Origin: Rhodoblastus acidophilus
GTDB taxonomy: Bacteria > Pseudomonadota > Alphaproteobacteria > Rhizobiales > Beijerinckiaceae
Assembly: GCF_025961575.1 (NCBI RefSeq)
Contig: NZ_JAOQNX010000040.1
Span: 1 to 41,472 of the forward strand
Length of the DNA stretch: 41,472 nt
Direction: 5' to 3'
Numbering within the stretch: the stretch's first letter is position 1; each line of letters begins with the position of its first letter. The notes beneath the pieces are model-generated. The model saw only the letters and a list, made by a program, of their open reading frames with translations, ran no database searches and was not told the DNA's origin. The translations under genes and the position numbers were made by a program. Of the stretch, positions 35,890 to 41,472 are shown one piece after another.

Positions 35890-37134
35890 ATGTCCTCCTA
35901 CAAATCCCCCCTTCTCGTCCTCGTCGTCAATTGCGGCTCGTCCTCCGTCAAATATTCGCTGCTGCCGGTCGGCGGCGGCGCCCCGATCGCCTCGGGCGCC
36001 GCCGAATGTCTCGGGCTTCCCGAAGCGCGCCTTTCCATCAAGCTCAACGGCGTCAAGATCGTCGAGGATTTGAAGGGCGGCGCGCACGAGGCCGCGCTGT
36101 CGGCGATCTTCGCGCACCTCCAGACTGAAGGCTTCCTGCGCTATATCGCGGCGGTCGGGCATCGCGTCGTCCAGGGCGGCGAGCGCTTCAGCGAATCGGT
36201 GGTGGTGACGCCGGAGGTGCTGGCCGACCTCGAAAAACTGACGCCGCTGGCGCCGCTGCTCCATCCCGCCAACATGCTGGGCATTCGCCTTTGCATGAAG
36301 TCCTTCCCGATGGCGCCGCAAGTCGTCGTGTTCGACACGGCCTTCCACCAGACGCTGCCGCCGGCCGCCTACACCTATGCCATCCCGCGCGCGCTCCAGC
36401 GTGAGCACGGCCTGCGCCGCTACGGTTTCCATGGCACGTCGCATCGCTACGTTTCCGGCAAGGCCGCGCGCATGCTCGGCCTCGACCCCGACAACCATGG
36501 TCTCGTCATTGCGCATCTCGGCAATGGCAGTTCGGCCACCGCCGTGCTCAACGGGCGCAGCATCGACACCACCATGGGCCTGACGCCGCTCGAAGGCCTC
36601 GTCATGGGCACCCGCAGCGGCGACATCGATTTCGGCGCCGCCGCCTATATCGCCCGCGTCGCCGGTCTCGACATGGCGGGCGTGGACGACATGCTCAACA
36701 AGAAAAGCGGCCTGCTCGGCATTTCCGAACTCTCCAGCGATTGCCGCACGCTCGAAAACGCGGCGGACGAAGGCCACGAGGGCGCGCTGCTGGCGCTGGA
36801 TGTCTTCGTGCACCGTCTCGCGCGCTGCATCGGCGGCCTCGCCACCTCGCTGCCGCGCTTCGACGCGCTGGTGTTCACCGGCGGGATTGGCGAAAATTCC
36901 GGGCGCATCCGCGCCGCGACCCTGCGCCGCCTCGAGGTCTTTGGCTTCACCCTCGATGACGAAGCCAATCGCGAAATGGTCGGCGGGCGCGGCGGACGCA
37001 TCGACGCGGATTTCGGCCCGGCGGCGCTGGTCGTTCCCACCGACGAGGAATCCGTGATCGCGCGCGACGCCGCCGCCCTAGCGCATCTGTCCGATCTGGA
37101 CGTTTTCGCCGCCCAGCGCCGCGCCGCCGTCTAA
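35890..37134 (+). CDS. ackA: Acetate kinase
   Basis: 414 aa. ASKHA-fold signatures VVNCGSSSVKYSLL at the start and YGFHGTSHRYVSGKAARML in the middle, then IAHLGNGSSATAVLNGRSID, TPLEGLVMGTRSGDID and FTGGIGENS. Converts acetyl phosphate and ADP to acetate and ATP, the energy-yielding step after Pta. Start at ATG 35890 is set by the family N-terminus; the frame is open further upstream inside pflA. RBS weak. Twelve bp separate it from pta. Confidence 0.96.
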   Translation: MSSYKSPLLVLVVNCGSSSVKYSLLPVGGGAPIASGAAECLGLPEARLSIKLNGVKIVEDLKGGAHEAALSAIFAHLQTEGFLRYIAAVGHRVVQGGERFSESVVVTPEVLADLEKLTPLAPLLHPANMLGIRLCMKSFPMAPQVVVFDTAFHQTLPPAAYTYAIPRALQREHGLRRYGFHGTSHRYVSGKAARMLGLDPDNHGLVIAHLGNGSSATAVLNGRSIDTTMGLTPLEGLVMGTRSGDIDFGAAAYIARVAGLDMAGVDDMLNKKSGLLGISELSSDCRTLENAADEGHEGALLALDVFVHRLARCIGGLATSLPRFDALVFTGGIGENSGRIRAATLRRLEVFGFTLDDEANREMVGGRGGRIDADFGPAALVVPTDEESVIARDAAALAHLSDLDVFAAQRRAAV

Positions 37135-37146
37135 GGAGCTTTCGCC

Positions 37147-39276
37147 ATGAACGCCGCCTCGCGCCACCGCGCCTTTTACCTCGTTCCCCTGTCGCGGCAG
37201 GCGGGACTGACCAGCATGGCGCTCGGGCTTGCCCGCGCGCTTCGCCTCGCCGGACTGCGCGTCGGCTTCTCCAAGCCCATCGCCCAGCCCGAGCCGGGCG
37301 CCGAACAGGACCTGTCCGCGCATTTCGCCCGCGCCCTTTGCGGCGCCAAGACGCCAGACGCGATCGCGTTCGAGCGCGCCGCGACGCTGTTGCGCGCCGG
37401 CGAGCTTTCCGTGCTCATGGAGGACGTCGTCGCGCAGGTGGAGACGCAGCGCGCGGACTGCGACGTGATGATCGTCGAGGGGCTCATCCCCGACGCCGAC
37501 ATCCAGATCGCGACCCGGCTGAACATCGAGATCATCCGCACGCTCGGCGCCGACATCATTCCGGCGCTCTCGGGCCATGACATGCGGCGCGAGGACATCG
37601 TCGCCAAGGTCGCCACCGCCGTCGAGCAATATGGCGACGACGGCAAGCGCGCCATTGCCGGCGTCCTGGTCAACCATTGCGACGACGCGCTCGCGGCGGC
37701 GCTGGTGATCGGCGGTCCCTTGCGCTTCGCCGCCGACGCCGCTCCGGCGCCCATTCTCGCGGCCGCGCCCTTCGACGCCGAACTCGCGGCGCCGCGCGTG
37801 ATCGACGTGGCCGACAGCCTCGGCCTCGAAATCGTTCATCGCGGCGAGATCGAGACGCGGCGCGCGCAAACCCTGCTGGTCGCAGCGCGCCCCGCCGAAA
37901 AGCTGTTGAGCCATCTGACGCCGGGCGCGCTTGTGGTGACGCCCGCCGACCGGTCCGACGCGCTGCTGGCGTCGGCGCTGGCCGCCCAGCGCGGCATGCC
38001 GCTCGCCGGTTTCGTGCTGACCTGCGGCACGCGTCCGGCGCCGGAAATCAGGGCGATCCTGGACGCGCCGCCGCTCGACCGGCTGCCGATCCTGGCGACC
38101 TCCGAAGACACCTATTCCACGGCGTCGCGCCTGTCGAACCTGTCGCGGCACATCGGCCGCGACGATACCGAGCGCATGGAGCGCGTCGTGTCCTTCATCG
38201 CCGAAAGAATCGACACGCGCGCGCTGGCGCAGCGCATCGGCGCGCCATCCGACGATCTGATGCCGCCGCCCGTTTTCCGCCATCGCGTCGTCGAAGCGGC
38301 GCGGGCCGCCGCGCTGCGCATCGTGCTTCCCGAGGGCGACGAGCCGCGCACCCTGAAGGCGGCGGCGATCTGCGCCGAAAAGGGCGTCGCGCGCTGCGTG
38401 CTGCTGGGCGCGCCGGAAAAAATCCGCGCGGTGGCGGCGGCGCATGGCGTCGATCTGCCGGCGAATGTCGAAATCCTCGATCCCGAGGCGATCAGGCCGC
38501 GCTTTGTCGCGCCCATGGTCGAATTGCGCAAGAGCAAGGGACTGACGGCGCTCCAGGCCGAAATGAGCCTTGAGGACACCGTGGTGCTCGGCACGATGAT
38601 GCTGGCGCAAGGCGATGTCGACGGACTCGTCTCCGGCGCCGTCCACACCACCGCCAACACGGTTCGTCCGGCGCTGCAACTGATCAAGACCGCGCCCGGA
38701 TCGAAGATCGTGTCGAGCGTCTTCTTCATGCTGATGCCCGATCAGGTTTTCGTCTATGGCGACTGCGCCATCAATCCCGATCCGAGCGCGCAGGAATTGG
38801 CGGAGATCGCCATCCAGTCGGCGGATTCGGCGGCCGCCTTCGGCATCGAGCCGCGCGTCGCCATGATCTCCTACTCGACCGGCGCCTCCGGCACCGGCGA
38901 GGACGTCGAAAAGGTGCGGCGCGCGACGGAGCTGGTGCGGGAGCGCCGCCCCGATCTCGTCATCGACGGCCCCATCCAGTATGACGCGGCCTCGGTCGAA
39001 AGCGTCGGCCGCCAGAAGGCCCCCGACAGCCCGCTGGGCGGCCACGCCAATGTCTTCATCTTTCCCGACCTCAACACCGGCAACACCACCTACAAGGCGG
39101 TGCAGCGTTCGGCGAATGTGGTTTCGGTCGGGCCGATGCTGCAGGGCCTGCGCAAGCCGGTCAACGACCTCTCGCGCGGCGCGCTGGTGGACGACATCGT
39201 CTACACCATCGCCCTCACGGCGATCCAGGCGCAGGCGGGCAAGCGGGAAACGCGCCTCGCGGCCGCGGCGGAATAG
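37147..39276 (+). CDS. pta: Phosphate acetyltransferase (long, E. coli-type)
   Basis: 709 aa. N-terminal P-loop-like domain without a classical Walker A (YLVPLSRQAGLTSMALGLAR; FSKPIAQPEPGAEQD), middle DRTGG domain, and a C-terminal PTA domain from about residue 375: RAAALRIVLPEGDEPRTLKA, QGDVDGLVSGAVHTTANTVR, RVAMISYSTGASGTGEDVEK and FPDLNTGNTTYKAVQRSANV. Converts acetyl-CoA and phosphate to acetyl phosphate. The order pflB-pflA-ackA-pta on one strand with short gaps makes a complete pyruvate-to-acetate fermentation operon. Confidence 0.96.
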   Translation: MNAASRHRAFYLVPLSRQAGLTSMALGLARALRLAGLRVGFSKPIAQPEPGAEQDLSAHFARALCGAKTPDAIAFERAATLLRAGELSVLMEDVVAQVETQRADCDVMIVEGLIPDADIQIATRLNIEIIRTLGADIIPALSGHDMRREDIVAKVATAVEQYGDDGKRAIAGVLVNHCDDALAAALVIGGPLRFAADAAPAPILAAAPFDAELAAPRVIDVADSLGLEIVHRGEIETRRAQTLLVAARPAEKLLSHLTPGALVVTPADRSDALLASALAAQRGMPLAGFVLTCGTRPAPEIRAILDAPPLDRLPILATSEDTYSTASRLSNLSRHIGRDDTERMERVVSFIAERIDTRALAQRIGAPSDDLMPPPVFRHRVVEAARAAALRIVLPEGDEPRTLKAAAICAEKGVARCVLLGAPEKIRAVAAAHGVDLPANVEILDPEAIRPRFVAPMVELRKSKGLTALQAEMSLEDTVVLGTMMLAQGDVDGLVSGAVHTTANTVRPALQLIKTAPGSKIVSSVFFMLMPDQVFVYGDCAINPDPSAQELAEIAIQSADSAAAFGIEPRVAMISYSTGASGTGEDVEKVRRATELVRERRPDLVIDGPIQYDAASVESVGRQKAPDSPLGGHANVFIFPDLNTGNTTYKAVQRSANVVSVGPMLQGLRKPVNDLSRGALVDDIVYTIALTAIQAQAGKRETRLAAAAE

Positions 39277-39285
39277 GAGGGCGCC

Positions 39286-39444
39286 ATGACAGTTCATGCG
39301 CCCGAAACCATTGCATCGCGCGGGGACGCGCTGTCGCCGAAAGCGATCGCGCATGTCGCGCACGCGATCTCGGCGGCGCGCTGCCGGTTCGCCGATCTGC
39401 GCGGAAGGCGGTTGGGCGGCGACATCGCGAAGACGCGAGCGTAA
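39286..39444 (+). CDS. 52-aa small protein in the fermentation operon
   Basis: MTVHAPETIASRGDALSPKA begins a 52-residue ORF, basic and Ala-rich toward the end (a helix with one Cys, then RGRRLGGDIAKTRA). It lies 9 bp after pta and 1 bp before the next gene. A near-perfect Shine-Dalgarno TAGGAGG stands 5 nt before its ATG; by contrast the following exporter gene has no obvious RBS of its own, so this ORF may also serve to bring ribosomes to it. No family recognised. Confidence 0.55.
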   Translation: MTVHAPETIASRGDALSPKAIAHVAHAISAARCRFADLRGRRLGGDIAKTRA

Positions 39445-39445
39445 A

Positions 39446-40237
39446 ATGGACCAGATGTGCCGCATCGGCCTCAGCCGCCTGGAGCTGATCGAGATCGCCG
39501 ACGTCGCCCTGAAGATCGGGCGCGTCCTGATGGAATGCGGCGCCAGCGTCCGGGTGATCCAGGAGGGCGCCACGCTGACGGCGCGCGGCCTCGGCGTCGA
39601 TGAGGCGGGCATGCGCGTCGGCTATGCCTCGCTCGCCATTACGGTTCGCTCCGGCGACAATGTGGTGACGCAAATGACGCCGGTCGGACGGCACGGCGTC
39701 AATCACCGCCTGGACATGGCCACGCGCCGGCTGGCGCGCATGGCCGGCGACGTTTTTGCGGATGCGGGCGCGCTGGGCGCGGAGCTCGACCGCATCGTTC
39801 AGGAGACGCCGCGCCATGCCCCATGGTTCGTCGCCGTCGGCGTCGGCGTCGCCTGCGCGTCGTTCTCGCGCCTGCTCGGCGCCGATTGGGCCGCTTTTCC
39901 CGCCGTGTTCGTCGCGGCGGCTACGGCGCAGTCGCTGCGCCACAGGTGGCTGCGCCAGGGCGGCAATCCGTTCGTCGTCGCCGCGCTCGCAGGGTTTCTC
40001 GCCGCCTTCACAGCGACCATGGCCGCGCGCATTGCAGGCTCGGCGCGGGTCGATATCGCCATGATGGCGGCGACCTTGCTGCTGGTGCCGGGCGTGCCCG
40101 CGACCAATGCGCAGACGGACATCATGGACGGGTTCCCGACCGTGGGCAGCGCGCGCGCGGTCAGCGTCGCCATGGTGATGATGTTTTCGGCGACGGGAAT
40201 CTGGTGCGCGGAAAATCTGGCGAGGAGCCTGTCGTGA
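39446..40237 (+). CDS. ThrE/YjjP-type exporter subunit (DUF1212)
   Basis: 263 aa. A soluble N-terminal half (IADVALKIGRVLMECGASVR; MRVGYASLAITVRSGDNVVT; NHRLDMATRRLARM) typical of DUF1212 is followed by five TM helices with the hallmark LLLVPGVPATNAQTDIMDG. In corynebacterial ThrE this domain is fused to the next one; in E. coli it is YjjP, which with YjjB exports succinate (established there). The substrate here is unknown. Start ATG 39446 follows the small ORF by one base. The stop overlaps the GTG of the partner gene by 4 bp. Confidence 0.85.
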   Translation: MDQMCRIGLSRLELIEIADVALKIGRVLMECGASVRVIQEGATLTARGLGVDEAGMRVGYASLAITVRSGDNVVTQMTPVGRHGVNHRLDMATRRLARMAGDVFADAGALGAELDRIVQETPRHAPWFVAVGVGVACASFSRLLGADWAAFPAVFVAAATAQSLRHRWLRQGGNPFVVAALAGFLAAFTATMAARIAGSARVDIAMMAATLLLVPGVPATNAQTDIMDGFPTVGSARAVSVAMVMMFSATGIWCAENLARSLS

Positions 40238-40740
40238 CCTGGGCGCCGCACCTTCTCCACCAGGCCTTCTTTGGCGGCCTCGCGGCGGCGGGGTTCGGCA
40301 TCCTCTTCAACTTCGGTCTGCGCGCGCTGCCCTGGCCGGCGGCGGCCGGCGCGCTGGCGCTCGGCGTCCGCGCCGCGCTGCTGTCGGCGGGATGGAGCCT
40401 GGAATCGGCGTCCTTCGTCGCGGCGCTGTCTTGCGCCGCCGCGCTGTTCCCGTTCCGGCGCCGGCTCGGCCCCGCCGCCGGCGCCATCGCGCTCGCAGGC
40501 TGCATTCCGATGATCCCGGGCGCGTTCTTCGGCGACGCGCTGCTTGGCTTTCTCGCCGTCAGTTCGCCGGTGGCGCAACATGCCGACGCGACGCTGGTCA
40601 AGTCGCTGCAATCGCTGCTGCGCGTGTTTTTCACCCTGGCCGCCATCGGCGCCGGCCTCGCCATTCCCTCCCAGATTTTCGGCCGCAGTCGTCTCACTCA
40701 GGAGAACGCCCATGTCCCACAGCACCTACATCGCCTTTGA
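40234..40740 (+). CDS. ThrE/YjjB-type exporter subunit (DUF3815)
   Basis: 168 aa, four to five TM helices. HQAFFGGLAAAGFGILFNFG at the start and GCIPMIPGAFFGDALLGFLA in the second half are DUF3815 marks. It completes the exporter with the preceding gene. Start is GTG 40234 (RBS GAGGAG) in an ATGA-like GTGA overlap with the upstream stop. Its 3' end overlaps the next gene by 29 bp. Confidence 0.85.
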   Translation: MTWAPHLLHQAFFGGLAAAGFGILFNFGLRALPWPAAAGALALGVRAALLSAGWSLESASFVAALSCAAALFPFRRRLGPAAGAIALAGCIPMIPGAFFGDALLGFLAVSSPVAQHADATLVKSLQSLLRVFFTLAAIGAGLAIPSQIFGRSRLTQENAHVPQHLHRL

Positions 40741-41239
40741 CAGCGCCTCGCCCGCACGGACGCGTGCGAAAGGCTCCGGCGAGGTTCGCCGGCGCGTCAT
40801 GGCCGAACCGCCGCCCATTCAGTCCTCCGCCCGCGATTTCCGCGATCTCGTCGACGCCCGTCGCCGTGAACAGGCGATGCTTCGCCAGCGCGCGGCCGCG
40901 CAAGCGCAACGCCAGCGCGAGGAACAGGCGAGCGCCTTGCTGAACGCCTCGGTTTCCGAGGACGAATGGCGCCTCGTTCTCGACGGCGCGCGGCGCGCCG
41001 CGCAGCAGGGGCGCGAGGAATTCGCGTTGCTGCGCTTTCCCGCCTCGCTGTGCGAGGACGGCGGCCGCGCGGTGAACTGCCCGGATCCCGACTGGCCGTC
41101 GACGCTGAGGGGCAAGGCGGCGGATTTCTGCCGTCTGTGGCGCGCCGACCTCAAGCCGCTCGGCTTCCGCCTCAGCGCGCGCGTCGTGAGTTTTCCGGAC
41201 GGCCTGCTCGGCGACATCGAACTCGCGCTGGGGTGGTAG
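40712..41239 (+). CDS. Unknown protein with N-terminal coiled coil, last gene of the pfl operon
   Basis: 175 aa. Residues about 40-75 are a charged Arg/Gln/Glu-rich coiled coil (RDLVDARRREQAMLRQRAAA). Residues 80-175 are a compact domain, EDEWRLVLDGARRAAQQGRE, LLRFPASLCEDGGRAVNCPD, FCRLWRADLKPLGFRLSARV, ending GDIELALGW. I do not recognise a family. No TM helix or signal. Three cysteines, all in the C-terminal domain. RBS AGGAGA before ATG 40712. Being within the operon and directly ahead of its terminator, it is likely expressed with the fermentation genes. Confidence 0.7.
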   Translation: MSHSTYIAFDSASPARTRAKGSGEVRRRVMAEPPPIQSSARDFRDLVDARRREQAMLRQRAAAQAQRQREEQASALLNASVSEDEWRLVLDGARRAAQQGREEFALLRFPASLCEDGGRAVNCPDPDWPSTLRGKAADFCRLWRADLKPLGFRLSARVVSFPDGLLGDIELALGW

Positions 41240-41332
41240 CGACTTCCGGCGGCGACGCGCCGGAGCCGGCAGCAAATTCCAAGGGATCGAAAGCGGTGGC
41301 GTTCACCCGAGCGCCGCCGCGGCAGGCGTTGC

Positions 41333-41367
41333 GGCGGCGGCGATGATGGTCCGCCGCCATTTTTTTT
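41333..41367 (+). terminator. Intrinsic terminator of the pfl operon
   Basis: ggcggcgg (41333-41340) and ccgccgcc (41351-41358) with a 10-nt loop, followed by A and eight Ts. Strong rho-independent form, 94 bp after the last stop codon. Confidence 0.85.
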
Positions 41368-41378
41368 CAACACGGCCA

Positions 41379-41407
41379 TTGACGGACTTATTTGGGAGGA
41401 GTACCCA
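41379..41407 (+). promoter_or_regulatory. Candidate promoter at the right edge
   Basis: TTGACG (41379-41384), 17-bp spacer, TACCCA (weak -10). Same -35 hexamer and spacing to operator site 3 as at the other two units. It would drive a plus-strand gene mostly outside the window; an ATG at 41444 opens a frame that runs to the edge, but the operator occupies where its RBS should be. Confidence 0.35.
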
Positions 41408-41418
41408 AAAATCACGTC

Positions 41419-41442
41419 CGAATAATTTTTCGTATTCCGAAA
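41419..41442 (+). promoter_or_regulatory. Tripartite IclR-type operator, site 3
   Basis: CGAAT-AATT-TTTCG-TATTC-CGAAA. The inner dyad TTTTTCGTATTCCGAAAAA (41426-41444) has perfect 7-bp arms and is the reverse complement of site 1 over 18 of 19 bases. Confidence 0.65.
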
Positions 41443-41472
41443 AATGCCCGCCAGCAAGGCCGACCCGGACGG

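Overview
The window is GC-rich and reads as a chromosomal piece of an alphaproteobacterium, probably of the order Hyphomicrobiales (Rhizobiales). The signs are hopanoid genes (hpnL, hpnM, hpnI), several intergenic palindromic repeats of a kind common in that order, and a GTG-started serA. A pyruvate formate-lyase/acetate kinase/phosphotransacetylase block together with a pyruvate:ferredoxin oxidoreductase-like gene would suit a facultatively anaerobic purple non-sulfur relative (Rhodoblastus-like), but no photosynthesis or 16S gene is present, so the genus is a guess.

Layout. 1-7.8 kb: nested inverted repeat, DUF2383 four-helix protein, membrane-anchored OmpA-domain protein, a large RTX-type calcium-binding repeat protein, a BigR/SqrR-like thiol-switch ArsR regulator, and tex. 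7.9-13.1 kb: hpnL-hpnM-hpnI, then a convergent PAS-PAS-GGDEF-EAL c-di-GMP protein. 13.2-16.7 kb (minus strand): an arsenic cluster read as arsR-permease-thioredoxin, then arsR-acr3-arsC. 16.7-17.3 kb: gene-free AT-richer stretch with a near-consensus ParB-binding (parS-like) site. 17.3-20.2 kb: a small unknown protein, msrB, panD, serA and tRNA-Gln(TTG). 20.6-25.2 kb: an unusually long (about 1510 aa) pyruvate:ferredoxin oxidoreductase-like gene. 25.5-27.8 kb: MaeB-type malic enzyme (minus strand). 28.4-32.4 kb: MFS transporter, fumarylacetoacetate-hydrolase-family enzyme and an IclR regulator fused to an SMP-30/gluconolactonase-like domain. 32.7-41.2 kb: pyruvate formate-lyase (interrupted by one in-frame TAA), activating enzyme, ackA, pta, a 52-aa small ORF, a two-gene ThrE/YjjPB-type exporter and an unknown protein, closed by a clear intrinsic terminator.

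How it fits together. Malic enzyme, PFOR-like enzyme, PFL, Pta and AckA form a pyruvate/acetyl-CoA node that would make ATP and acetate (plus formate) under anoxia. The YjjPB-like pair could export an organic acid such as succinate.

The most striking regulatory signal is a 24-bp tripartite sequence, CGAAW-N4-TTTCG-N5-CGAAA. It occurs three times, each time 40-42 bp downstream of the first base of a TTGACG -35-like hexamer: upstream of maeB, upstream of the MFS-FAH-IclR operon, and at the right edge. The geometry resembles three-repeat operators known for IclR-family proteins, so the IclR::SMP-30 fusion is the natural candidate. Its SMP-30 part has lost the usual metal ligands, suggesting a ligand-sensing domain.

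The second striking item is pflB, whose only defect is a TAA lying exactly between the catalytic-cysteine barrel and the glycyl-radical domain.
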